Shown piece after piece: positions 1 to 6,416 of a stretch of 9,921 bases of DNA; position 1 is the stretch's first letter; each line of letters starts with the position of its first letter. Below the pieces are notes generated by a model. The model saw nothing but the letters and a program-made list of their open reading frames with translations. It was not told the DNA's origin and made no database searches. The position numbers were made by a program, and so were the translations under genes. Location: NCBI GenBank assembly GCA_023459095.1, contig JAEWVQ010000129.1, positions 1-9,921 of the forward strand, read 5' to 3'. The DNA comes from Pseudomonadota bacterium (GTDB lineage Bacteria > Pseudomonadota > Gammaproteobacteria > Burkholderiales > Rhodocyclaceae).

Positions 1-1173
1 CTCGCCGCGCTGCTCGCAATCCGCCGCCTCGCCCCCCGCCTGCCCGGCGTGCTGATCGTGGTCGGCGGCGGCATCGCGCTGTCTGCCGCCTCCGGCTACG
101 AGGCCGGCGGCGGCGACGTGGTCGGCACCATTCCCGCCGGCCTGCCGCGGTCGGCGCTGCCGGCGCTGAGCCTGGACGCGGTCGCCGGCCTGCTGCCGAC
201 CGCATTCGTGATCGCGCTGGTGAGCTTCATGGAGGCCGCCTCCAGCGCCAAGCTGATTTCGGGCAAAACCCGCCAGCCCTGGGACCAGAACCAGGAGCTG
301 ATCGGCCAGGGCCTGGCCAAGCTGGTCTCGGCGGTGTGCGGCGCGCTGCCGGTGAGCGCCTCGTTCTCGCGCTCGGCGCTGAACTTTGCCAGCGGCGCGC
401 GCACCGGACTGTCGACCTTGATCACCGCTGCCGCGGTCCTGCTCACCCTGCTCTACTTCACCCCGTTGCTGTCGCCCCTGCCCAAGCCGGTGCTCGCCGC
501 GGTGATCCTGCAGGCGGTGTTCAACCTGCTCGACTTCGGCGCGCTGCGCCGGGCCTGGCGTGCGCGCCGCGACGACGGGCTGGCGGCGCTGGTCACCTTC
601 GGCGCGACCCTGGCCTTCGCGCCCAACATTCAGAACGGCATCCTCACCGGCCTGCTGCTGTCGCTCGCGCTGATGGTGTATCGCAGCATGACGCCGCGCG
701 TCGCCCTGCTCGGCCTCCATGCCGACGGCACCTACCGCGACCTCGAACGCTTCGGCCTCGCGCACCCGCACCCCAACCTGGTGATGCTGCGCTTCGACGG
801 CCCGCTCGGTTTCGTCACCACCGCCACCTTCGAGGATGCGATGCTGCGCGCCGCCCGCGCCCAGCCGCAGGTGCGCACCGTGCTGGTGTCGGCGGCCGGC
901 ATCAACGACATCGACGCCTCCGGCCTGCACGTGCTCGCCGCGCTCCATCAGCGCTTTCACAGCCAGGGCCAGACCATCGCCTTCTGCGGCCTGAAGAAAC
1001 AGGTGATCGACGCCATGGAGCGCGACGGCGTGTGGGCCGTGTTCGCCCCCCACGCCGCCTACCGCACCGAACGCCAGGCCCTCGACGCACTGGTTCCGGG
1101 CAGGGCCGGCGCCCACGCCGACGCCATCGGCGCCGCCGTTGATAACATTGACTTTTCCCGCAAAGGTTCGTAG
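1..1173 (+). CDS. SulP-family anion permease with C-terminal STAS domain (5' end missing)
   Basis: This is an inner-membrane secondary transporter of the SulP/SLC26 family, which carries sulfate, bicarbonate or dicarboxylates; the substrate cannot be read from this part. The frame is open from the first base, so the N-terminal membrane helices lie outside the window and the ATG at 49 is internal. The family signature is clear at about 220-420: a FMEA segment, then NQELIGQGLAKLVS, then SASFSRSALNFASGARTGLS. More hydrophobic helices follow (about 420-530 and 590-680). The cytoplasmic STAS domain covers about 750-1110, with the conserved D-x-S-G loop as DASG at 913-924. The stop codon TAG (1171-1173) is shared with the -10 of the downstream rplU promoter. 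The C-terminus after the STAS domain is short and Ala-rich. Family assignment is firm; substrate and regulation are not visible. Confidence 0.9.
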   Translation, partial: LAALLAIRRLAPRLPGVLIVVGGGIALSAASGYEAGGGDVVGTIPAGLPRSALPALSLDAVAGLLPTAFVIALVSFMEAASSAKLISGKTRQPWDQNQELIGQGLAKLVSAVCGALPVSASFSRSALNFASGARTGLSTLITAAAVLLTLLYFTPLLSPLPKPVLAAVILQAVFNLLDFGALRRAWRARRDDGLAALVTFGATLAFAPNIQNGILTGLLLSLALMVYRSMTPRVALLGLHADGTYRDLERFGLAHPHPNLVMLRFDGPLGFVTTATFEDAMLRAARAQPQVRTVLVSAAGINDIDASGLHVLAALHQRFHSQGQTIAFCGLKKQVIDAMERDGVWAVFAPHAAYRTERQALDALVPGRAGAHADAIGAAVDNIDFSRKGS

Positions 1174-1176
1174 AGT
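1148..1176 (+). promoter_or_regulatory. Candidate sigma-70 promoter of rplU-rpmA
   Basis: A -35 TTGACT (1148-1153) and a -10 TAGAGT (1171-1176) are separated by exactly 17 bases. They match the consensus at 5/6 and 4/6 positions. The -10 includes the stop codon of the upstream transporter gene, and transcription would start about 30 nt before the rplU start codon. It is the only good promoter-like pair in the short gap before rplU. Confidence 0.6.
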
Positions 1177-1215
1177 GCGCGATTCTTTGGCAAAACCATC
1201 AACTGGAGCAACACC

Positions 1216-1527
1216 ATGTACGCGGTGATAAAAACCGGTGGCAAGCAGTATCGCGTCGCCGCCGGCGAAAAGATCAAGGTAGAACAGATACCGGCCGACG
1301 TGGGTTCCGAGATCAGCATCGACCAGGTTCTCATGGTCGGCGAAGGCGAGTCGGTGAAGATCGGCACGCCCCTGGTTTCCGGCGCCGCAGTCAAGGCCAC
1401 CGTGGTTTCCCACGGTCGCCACGACAAGGTCAAGATTTTCAAGATGCGTCGCCGCAAGCACTACCAGAAGCATCAGGGACATCGTCAGAACTACACCGAG
1501 CTTCGCATCGAAGCGATCTCGGCGTAA
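1216..1527 (+). CDS. rplU: 50S ribosomal protein L21
   Basis: This is a large-subunit ribosomal protein that binds 23S rRNA. The product is 103 residues, the usual length for the family. The N-terminus MYAVIKTGGKQYRV is the typical L21 start. The C-terminal RNA-binding stretch (about residues 74-92) is rich in Lys, Arg and His (KMRRRKHYQKHQGHRQNY), also as expected. The ATG start is supported by GGAG at 1205-1208, seven bases upstream. rpmA follows after 15 bases, the standard bacterial L21-L27 pair. Identification is secure. Confidence 0.98.
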   Translation: MYAVIKTGGKQYRVAAGEKIKVEQIPADVGSEISIDQVLMVGEGESVKIGTPLVSGAAVKATVVSHGRHDKVKIFKMRRRKHYQKHQGHRQNYTELRIEAISA

Positions 1528-1542
1528 GCAGGAGGTAGCGAC

Positions 1543-1818
1543 ATGGCACACAAAAAAGCTGGCGGTAGTTCCCGTAACGGCCGCGACTCCGAATCGAAAC
1601 GACTTGGCGTGAAGCGATACGGCGGCCAGTTCGTGCTCGCCGGCAACATCATCGTTCGCCAGCGCGGCACCGAGTACCACCCGGGCGACAACGTCGGCAT
1701 CGGCAAGGACCACACCCTGTTCGCCCTCAAGGACGGCACGGTGAAGTTCCTGGTCAAGGGCGCCGCCAAGCGCCGCACCGTGACCATCGAACCCGCGACG
1801 GAAGCGGCTGCGGCCTGA
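1543..1818 (+). CDS. rpmA: 50S ribosomal protein L27
   Basis: This is a large-subunit ribosomal protein whose N-terminal tail reaches towards the peptidyl-transferase centre. The product is 91 residues, with the conserved start MAHKKAGGSSRNGRDS followed by SKRLGVKRYGGQ and IIVRQRGT. The tail begins directly with MAHKKAGG, so there is no sign of the N-terminal pre-sequence that some Firmicutes cleave off. A strong Shine-Dalgarno sequence AGGAGGT (1530-1536) fixes the start. The extreme C-terminus is an Ala-rich extension (ATEAAAA). The gene is followed by an intrinsic terminator at 1836-1867. Identification is secure. Confidence 0.98.
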   Translation: MAHKKAGGSSRNGRDSESKRLGVKRYGGQFVLAGNIIVRQRGTEYHPGDNVGIGKDHTLFALKDGTVKFLVKGAAKRRTVTIEPATEAAAA

Positions 1819-1835
1819 TCTCCGTTTCGAGTCAG

Positions 1836-1867
1836 AAAAAGCCCTATCCTTGCGGTAGGGCTTTTTT
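1836..1867 (+). terminator. Intrinsic terminator after rpmA
   Basis: The arms GCCCTA (1841-1846) and TAGGGC (1856-1861) form a GC-rich stem, extended by AAAAA before it pairing with TTTTT after it. A run of six T follows the right arm. It lies 18 bases after the rpmA stop and only about 24 bases before the obgE start, so it separates the ribosomal-protein genes from obgE-proB. It may act as an attenuator rather than a full stop. Confidence 0.85.
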
Positions 1868-1891
1868 GTTTATGCCCACAGGCAGAGTGAC

Positions 1892-3091
1892 ATGAAGTTC
1901 TTTGACGAAGCCCGAATCGAAGTCATCGCCGGCGACGGCGGCAATGGCGCCGCGACCTTCCGCCGCGAGAAGTACATCCCCAGGGGCGGCCCCAGCGGCG
2001 GCGACGGCGGACGCGGCGGCAACGTCTATGCGGTGGCCGATCGCAACCTCAACACGCTGATCGACTACCGCTACACCCGCAGCTTCCGCGCCGAACGCGG
2101 CGAGAACGGCGGCAGCAAGGACTGCTACGGCAAGGGCGGCGAGGACGTCACGCTGCGCTTTCCGGTGGGCACGGTGATCACCGACCACGACACCGGCGAG
2201 CAGATCGCCGACCTCGACGAAGACGGCAAGCAGGTGCTGCTCGCCCACGGCGGTCGCGGCGGACTCGGCAACATCCACTTCAAGTCCAGCGTGAATCGCG
2301 CACCGCGCAAACGCACCATGGGTACCGAGGGCGAGCGCCGCACCCTGCATCTCGAACTCAAGGTGCTCGCCGACGTCGGTCTGCTCGGCATGCCCAATGC
2401 GGGCAAATCGACCTTCATCCGCTCGGTGTCGGCCGCCAAACCCAAGGTCGCCGACTACCCGTTCACCACGCTCGCGCCGAATCTGGGCGTGGTGCGCACC
2501 GCGGAGAGCCGCAGCTTCGTGATCGCCGACATTCCCGGCCTCATCGAAGGCGCCGCCGAAGGTGCCGGCCTCGGCCACCAGTTCCTGCGCCATCTGCAGC
2601 GCACCCACGTGCTGCTGCATCTCGTCGATCTCGCCCCCTTCGACCCGGAAACCGATCCGGTGCGCGAAGCCAAGGCCATCGTCGAAGAACTGCGCAAGTA
2701 CGACGAAGAGCTGTACGACAAGCCGCGCTGGCTGGCGCTGAACAAGCTCGACCTGATCCCCGAGGAAGAACGCGCCGCGCGCGTCGCCGCCTTCCTCGAG
2801 GCCTACGGCCCGGTCGAGCGTCACTTCGAGATCTCGGCACTCAAGAGCGAAGGCACGCGCGAACTGGTGTTCGCGATCCAGGACTTCCTCGATGGCGAGC
2901 GCGCCCGCATCGAGGCCGAGCGTCAGGCTCGCCTCGCGGAAGAGAAGACCCGCCTCGCCGCCGCCGAGGCCGCTTACGCCGCGGCCGAAGCCCAGGCCCT
3001 GGAAGCCGATCTCGACGACGAACTCGAAGACGACCCCGCCGACGAGAGCGGCGACGCCGACCACGACGACACCACTGCCAGCGATCGCTGA
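1892..3091 (+). CDS. obgE: GTPase ObgE/CgtA
   Basis: This is an essential P-loop GTPase that associates with the 50S subunit and links ribosome assembly to growth and stress state. The product is 399 residues. The Gly-rich Obg fold fills residues 1-158 (for example GDGGNGAATFRREKY near 14 and GGPSGGDGGRGG near 32). The G domain follows: G1 GMPNAGKST at 166-174, switch I around DYPFTTLAPNLGV, G3 DIPGLIEGA at 213-221, G4 NKLD at 284-287 and G5 SALKSEG at 315-321. The C-terminal tail (about 345-399) is an Ala/Glu-rich helix followed by a very acidic Asp/Glu stretch, variable in this family. The Shine-Dalgarno before the ATG is weak (GGCAGAG). proB starts 20 bases after the stop, suggesting one transcript. 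Identification is secure. Confidence 0.97.
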   Translation: MKFFDEARIEVIAGDGGNGAATFRREKYIPRGGPSGGDGGRGGNVYAVADRNLNTLIDYRYTRSFRAERGENGGSKDCYGKGGEDVTLRFPVGTVITDHDTGEQIADLDEDGKQVLLAHGGRGGLGNIHFKSSVNRAPRKRTMGTEGERRTLHLELKVLADVGLLGMPNAGKSTFIRSVSAAKPKVADYPFTTLAPNLGVVRTAESRSFVIADIPGLIEGAAEGAGLGHQFLRHLQRTHVLLHLVDLAPFDPETDPVREAKAIVEELRKYDEELYDKPRWLALNKLDLIPEEERAARVAAFLEAYGPVERHFEISALKSEGTRELVFAIQDFLDGERARIEAERQARLAEEKTRLAAAEAAYAAAEAQALEADLDDELEDDPADESGDADHDDTTASDR

Positions 3092-3111
3092 ACCCACCGC
3101 CGACCCGCACC

Positions 3112-4236
3112 ATGAGAGACAAGATCCGCACCGCCCGCCGCCTTGTGGTCAAGGTCGGCAGCGCCCTCGTCACCAACAACGGCGAAGGCCTCGACCACGC
3201 TGCGCTCGACGACTGGGCCCGCCAGATCGCCGCGCTGCGCGCGCAGGGACGTGAAGTCGCCCTCGTTTCCTCCGGCGCGATCGCCGCCGGCATGCAGCGT
3301 CTGGGCTGGAAGAAGCGCCCGCACGAGATGCACAAGCTGCAGGCCGCCGCCGCCGTCGGCCAGATGAGCTTGGTCGAAGCCTACGAAAAGGCCTTTTCCC
3401 GCCACGGTCTGCAGACCGCGCAGATCCTGCTGACCCACGAAGACCTCTCCGACCGCACGCGCTACCTCAACGCCCGCTCGACGCTGACCACGCTGCTCGA
3501 ACTCGGCGCGATTCCGATCATCAACGAGAACGACACCGTGGTCACCGACGAGATCAAGTTCGGCGACAACGACACCCTGGGCGCGCTCGTCGCCAACCTG
3601 ATCGAAGCCGAAGCGCTGATCATCCTCACCGACCAGCGCGGTCTCTACACCGCCGACCCGCGCAGCAACCCCGAGGCCACGCTGATCGCCGAAGGCCGAG
3701 CGGAAGACCGTCAGTTCGAGGGGATGGCCGGTGGCGCCGGCAGCGGCATCAGCAAGGGCGGCATGATCACCAAGATTCGCGCCGCCCAGCGCGCCGCGCG
3801 CAGCGGCGCGCACACCTGCATTGCCAGCGGGCGCGAGACCGATCCGCTGCTGCGGCTGGCCGCCGGCGAGGCCGTCGGCACCTTGCTCTACGCCAGCAGC
3901 ACGCCGCTGCAGGCGAAAAAGCAGTGGCTGGCCGACCATTTGCAACTGGCGGGAACCCTGGTGATCGACGACGGCGCGGTCGCCGCGCTCAGCAACGGGC
4001 GCAGCCTGCTGCCGGTCGGGGTGCTCGAGGTGCGCGGCGACTTCGAACGCGGTGCCGCGATCGCCTGCCGGACCGTCGCCGGAGAAGAAGTGGCGCGCGG
4101 CCTGGTCAACTACAGCGCCACCGAATGCCGCCTGATCGCGCGCAATCCGACGAGCGAGATCGAGAAGCTGCTCGGCTACATCGACGAGCCGGAACTGATC
4201 CACCGCGACAACATGGTGATCCGCCTCAAAAGCTGA
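3112..4236 (+). CDS. proB: Glutamate 5-kinase
   Basis: This enzyme phosphorylates L-glutamate to glutamyl-5-phosphate, the first and feedback-controlled step of proline synthesis, in the cytoplasm. The product is 374 residues, the full length for the kinase-plus-PUA form. The amino-acid-kinase domain (about 1-260) shows KVGSALVT near residue 14, SSGAIAAGM near 60, INENDTV near 137, FGDNDTLGALVA and the GGM loop near 216-218. The C-terminal PUA domain covers about 280-365. There is no convincing Shine-Dalgarno before the ATG, so translation may depend on coupling to obgE 20 bases upstream. The gene ends 25 bases from the stop of the convergent acyltransferase gene, with no clear terminator between them. 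proA is not in the window. Confidence 0.97.
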   Translation: MRDKIRTARRLVVKVGSALVTNNGEGLDHAALDDWARQIAALRAQGREVALVSSGAIAAGMQRLGWKKRPHEMHKLQAAAAVGQMSLVEAYEKAFSRHGLQTAQILLTHEDLSDRTRYLNARSTLTTLLELGAIPIINENDTVVTDEIKFGDNDTLGALVANLIEAEALIILTDQRGLYTADPRSNPEATLIAEGRAEDRQFEGMAGGAGSGISKGGMITKIRAAQRAARSGAHTCIASGRETDPLLRLAAGEAVGTLLYASSTPLQAKKQWLADHLQLAGTLVIDDGAVAALSNGRSLLPVGVLEVRGDFERGAAIACRTVAGEEVARGLVNYSATECRLIARNPTSEIEKLLGYIDEPELIHRDNMVIRLKS

Positions 4237-4261
4237 GCGCAGCACAGGCCGCGCGCAAAGC

Positions 4262-5086
4262 TCAACGGCTGCGTGCGGCGTACGCCTCCTGTATCGAGCG
4301 CTCGATCAGCGCATACATGTCCTTGAGCCCAGGCCTGAGTGCGTCAACGGTTTCCCGCCCCCGCAGCAGGGAAGGAATCCGCGTTCCACGATGCTCCACG
4401 GCCCCACCGATGCGCTCGATGACGAATCCGATCTTCTCGAAATGCACCGCCAGACGCGGCTCGGTCAGCATGAACAAGTGATCGATGCCATGGTGCAGCG
4501 CCAAGGCGATCGACCCCAGGTAGAGCCCCACCGGAATGAACGGGAAACGCGGCCGCCGCACGGAGCCGAACGCCTCATCCTGCAAAGCAAGCGGTTGCCC
4601 ACCCTCCCCCTTGCGCCGACGGAAATCGGCAAGCACGGCAAGCCGGGATACCTCCGCCATACGCTCACGCGCCACGCCCGTCGGATCGAACAGCGCCCGA
4701 TCGAGCGTTTCCGCGCAGGTCACTTCGAATGGGAAAGGCCGCTCCGGCTGATCCAGGCTTGGCAGCACGAGCCTGACGCACCCCACCGGAGCGTTGCGCT
4801 CATCCGCCGTACGCAGCAGGCAGTGCAGGGCGTGGCGGTCATAGGCATCGGTTTCCAGCCCATCCGGCCTCAGCGGCTCATAGCCTAAATCCCGGCAATA
4901 GACCTCATGCCTAATGCGGAACACGGCCTGGCAAAGCTCCTCGTTCAGCGCGGGCACGATTTCGAAATGCCGCCTGAAGCCCTCCGCCAGATCGGTGAAG
5001 TTCAGCCCTGGGTTCATGTTCGGAGAAAGATTGGCTCGCCCGCGTTGTTCAACGGCAATCAACTCGTTCTGATCGGCGATATGCAT
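4262..5086 (-). CDS. PEP-CTERM/exosortase system-associated acyltransferase
   Basis: This belongs to the LuxI-like/GNAT-fold acyltransferase family that co-occurs with exosortase and PEP-CTERM proteins; its substrate is not established. With the ATG at 5086 the product is 274 residues. Visible signatures are TDLAEGFRRHFEIVPA (31-46), FRIRHEVYCRDLGYEP (56-71) and EVSRLAVLADFRRRKGE (145-161). The next segment reads PVGLYLGSIALALHHGIDHLFMLTEPRLA, then FEKIGF. This matches the family layout of an N-terminal arginine-rich substrate region and a GNAT-like core. Start choice is uncertain. The frame opens at a TTG (5122) with no good ribosome site. The ATG at 5086 has AGGAG (5101-5105), but 14 nt away. 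An ATG at 5017 would keep the whole conserved domain. The gene lies downstream of, and in line with, the PEP-CTERM gene. No exosortase is seen in the window. Confidence 0.85.
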   Translation of the reverse strand: MHIADQNELIAVEQRGRANLSPNMNPGLNFTDLAEGFRRHFEIVPALNEELCQAVFRIRHEVYCRDLGYEPLRPDGLETDAYDRHALHCLLRTADERNAPVGCVRLVLPSLDQPERPFPFEVTCAETLDRALFDPTGVARERMAEVSRLAVLADFRRRKGEGGQPLALQDEAFGSVRRPRFPFIPVGLYLGSIALALHHGIDHLFMLTEPRLAVHFEKIGFVIERIGGAVEHRGTRIPSLLRGRETVDALRPGLKDMYALIERSIQEAYAARSR

Positions 5087-5152
5087 GAGCGACTCGTCGA
5101 CTCCTATGCTTGCCCACCCCAACCGGCCTCAGGCACCTACCCCACCACGACC

Positions 5153-5164
5153 CTCGACGTCGAG
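5153..5164. repeat. 12-bp perfect palindrome in the acyltransferase leader
   Basis: CTCGACGTCGAG is a perfect 12-bp palindrome about 65 bases upstream of the acyltransferase ATG at 5086. It lies next to the larger hairpin at 5179-5212. It could be an operator, but palindromes of this length made only of CG-rich steps also arise by chance in such DNA. Confidence 0.4.
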
Positions 5165-5178
5165 ACGGGCGAGAGGTC

Positions 5179-5212
5179 GGCGCGAAAATATCGCAGCAGA
5201 TATTTCCGCGCC
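5179..5212 (-). repeat. Long inverted repeat (14-bp arms, 6-nt loop) between PEP-CTERM and acyltransferase genes
   Basis: On the minus strand the arms are GGCGCGGAAATATC and GATATTTTCGCGCC around the loop TGCTGC. They pair over 14 positions: 13 Watson-Crick pairs and one G-U pair. On the plus strand the same position is an A-C mismatch, so the structure favours the minus-strand transcript, the sense of both flanking genes. No T-run follows, so it is not an ordinary intrinsic terminator. It lies about 64 bases after the PEP-CTERM stop and about 93 bases before the acyltransferase ATG. It could be an RNA-stability or processing hairpin or a protein-binding palindrome. Confidence 0.7.
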
Positions 5213-5275
5213 TGATCTTGCCCCCACCCCGTGGAACACACCGGAGCCGGATGAAAGCCGGAGCGCAGAATCTGC

Positions 5276-6106
5276 TCACCCCAGTTGCGGCTGCCTCCCA
5301 CGCCGTACCGCGGCGAGACCGACCAGACCCAGGCCAAGCAAGGCAAGGCTGGCCGGCTCGGGAACGGAAGTAAACGACGCATTCCCCGAACCGATGATGC
5401 GCCCGTCGGTAAAGCCGGTGCCGGACGGCGCGATGCCCGAGATCTGGGTATTGACCCCGTTCACATCACCCACCACCTGGGAACCACTGAACGCGGCGCC
5501 GCCCCAGACAGCAGAATCGAACGAAGTGACCAAGAATTGAACATCAAAATCACCGTTCGCGAGCTGAGGGAATACGTGGAACCCCCCGACCAGCAACGAA
5601 CCGACGAGAATCTCGATATCATCGTCTGCGCCGGTGACATCCTTGCTTTCATCGCCCCCCGCCGCACCGAGCGTAAAGCTGGTCGCTTCCGTATCCTGAT
5701 TCGGATCGATCCAGAACGAGATGTTGAAAGCGGTGAATGCGCCGTCAATGCCCCCCCCACCGTTGTTTGCTACAGTGCCCGCCCCGGTGAACTTCAGATA
5801 CATCCGGTAGTCGGTGCCCAGCCCCGTATTCGCGACCGGCGCTCCACCCAACGCGCTCCGGAACGTGCCGAAGAAGCCGACTCCGCTCTCGGCGAAGTTT
5901 GCTCCTGCCTGATCGACCTCGGCCTCATAAGAGAAGTCGATGAACTTGGCCGAAAACGCCGACTGGGTACTGAAGCCGCTCGGATCAAATGTGAATTCTT
6001 CTTCGGTGAACGAAAAGCCGGGAATATGAGCGGCAAAAGCGGTCGCGCTGCCCATGGCCAGACCTGCCATCACCATACCCGCCGCAATTTTCTTAATGCG
6101 CATCAT
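5276..6106 (-). CDS. PEP-CTERM sorting-domain protein
   Basis: This is predicted to be an exported surface protein handled by an exosortase. With the ATG at 6106 it has 276 residues. A signal peptide (KK, then a hydrophobic stretch, probable cleavage after AFA near residue 26) is followed by a cysteine-free domain rich in Gly, Ala, Ser, Phe and Asp. The tail is a classic PEP-CTERM: VPEP, a hydrophobic helix ALLGLGLVGLAAV, then the basic RRGR and a short end. The segments YRMYLKFTGAGTV, FWIDPNQDT and DDDIEILVGS recall the flocculation-associated PepA-type PEP-CTERM proteins; this is from memory and moderate. Start: ATGs at 6112, 6106 and 6103 follow AGGAG (6116-6120) by 3, 9 and 12 nt, so 6106 fits best, though 6112 is possible. 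A sigma-54 promoter lies just upstream. The acyltransferase gene follows on the same strand. Confidence 0.9.
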   Translation of the reverse strand: MMRIKKIAAGMVMAGLAMGSATAFAAHIPGFSFTEEEFTFDPSGFSTQSAFSAKFIDFSYEAEVDQAGANFAESGVGFFGTFRSALGGAPVANTGLGTDYRMYLKFTGAGTVANNGGGGIDGAFTAFNISFWIDPNQDTEATSFTLGAAGGDESKDVTGADDDIEILVGSLLVGGFHVFPQLANGDFDVQFLVTSFDSAVWGGAAFSGSQVVGDVNGVNTQISGIAPSGTGFTDGRIIGSGNASFTSVPEPASLALLGLGLVGLAAVRRGRQPQLG

Positions 6107-6155
6107 GGTCATGTACTCCTTGACGAGGTTACCGAATACTCGGTGCAGGTCTTAA

Positions 6156-6171
6156 AGCAGAAAGCTTGCCA
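6156..6171 (-). promoter_or_regulatory. Sigma-54 (RpoN) -24/-12 promoter of the PEP-CTERM gene
   Basis: Read on the minus strand, the 16-mer TGGCAAGCTTTCTGCT fits TGGCACG-N4-TTGCW. The invariant GG and GC are at the exact 12-base separation, and only two of the twelve defined bases differ. Transcription would begin near 6145, giving a leader of about 39 nt that carries the AGGAG ribosome site. Known biology agrees: PEP-CTERM genes of floc-forming relatives depend on RpoN and the PrsK/PrsR two-component system. Confidence 0.75.
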
Positions 6172-6311
6172 TATAAAAAAACACTTCAATAACAAAACCT
6201 TAAATAATTATCGGCAATCAAGAAAGAGAAACATGTAAAGCGAGCCGACTGTAGAAATCGACCGCCCCGGGGGAGCCGAACCCGTCGCTCAGCAGGCAAA
6301 AATCACAAAGG
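6172..6311. other. Upstream regulatory region of the PEP-CTERM gene
   Basis: Together with the sigma-54 site and the terminator this fills the roughly 310-base gap between two minus-strand genes. The part next to the promoter (6172-6240) is strikingly AT-rich for this genome, as expected for bendable DNA between a sigma-54 promoter and its activator site. It contains AATCAA (6216-6221), only part of an IHF consensus. Farther out are two AGCCGA copies (6243-6248 and 6274-6279) spaced 31 bases apart, about three helical turns, and a CCCCGGGG palindrome (6265-6272). No gene is seen. Confidence 0.45.
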
Positions 6312-6338
6312 AATAAAAAAGGACGCTTTCGCGCCCTT
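6312..6338 (-). terminator. Intrinsic terminator after the nitroreductase gene
   Basis: On the minus strand AAGGGCGC and GCGTCCTT form an 8-bp stem (one G-U pair) closed by a GAAA tetraloop. The right arm ends in TT and runs on into TTTTATTC. It lies about 80 bases after the nitroreductase stop and ahead of the sigma-54 promoter. It therefore separates the FeeM-ThiF-nitroreductase operon from the PEP-CTERM gene. Confidence 0.8.
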
Positions 6339-6416
6339 GAACCGCTACACCCCTTCACAGAGGCTCCAGCGATCAGACCTTCAACCGGAGACGGAGCATT
6401 GCGCCATCGGGGCCGG

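Noticed and set aside
336..1142. 268-codon plus-strand frame inside the SulP gene
   Set aside because: It is extremely rich in Arg, Ala and Pro, typical of an off-frame reading of GC-rich code; the SulP frame has clear family motifs.
1844..3097. 417-codon open frame on the minus strand opposite obgE
   Set aside because: It mirrors a secure gene in high-GC DNA where antisense frames stay open; the product is Val/Gly/Ala-rich with no motif.
2974..4245. 423-codon open frame on the minus strand opposite proB
   Set aside because: It is antisense to proB, whose domains are complete; low-complexity composition and no family features.
5236..5256. CGGC-type GG/GC pair upstream of the acyltransferase as a sigma-54 site
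   Set aside because: Only the bare GG and GC spacing fits; the rest differs from consensus, as expected by chance in GC-rich DNA.
5285..6238. 317-codon plus-strand frame opposite the PEP-CTERM gene
   Set aside because: The minus-strand frame has a signal peptide, PEP-CTERM tail, ribosome site and promoter; this one has none.
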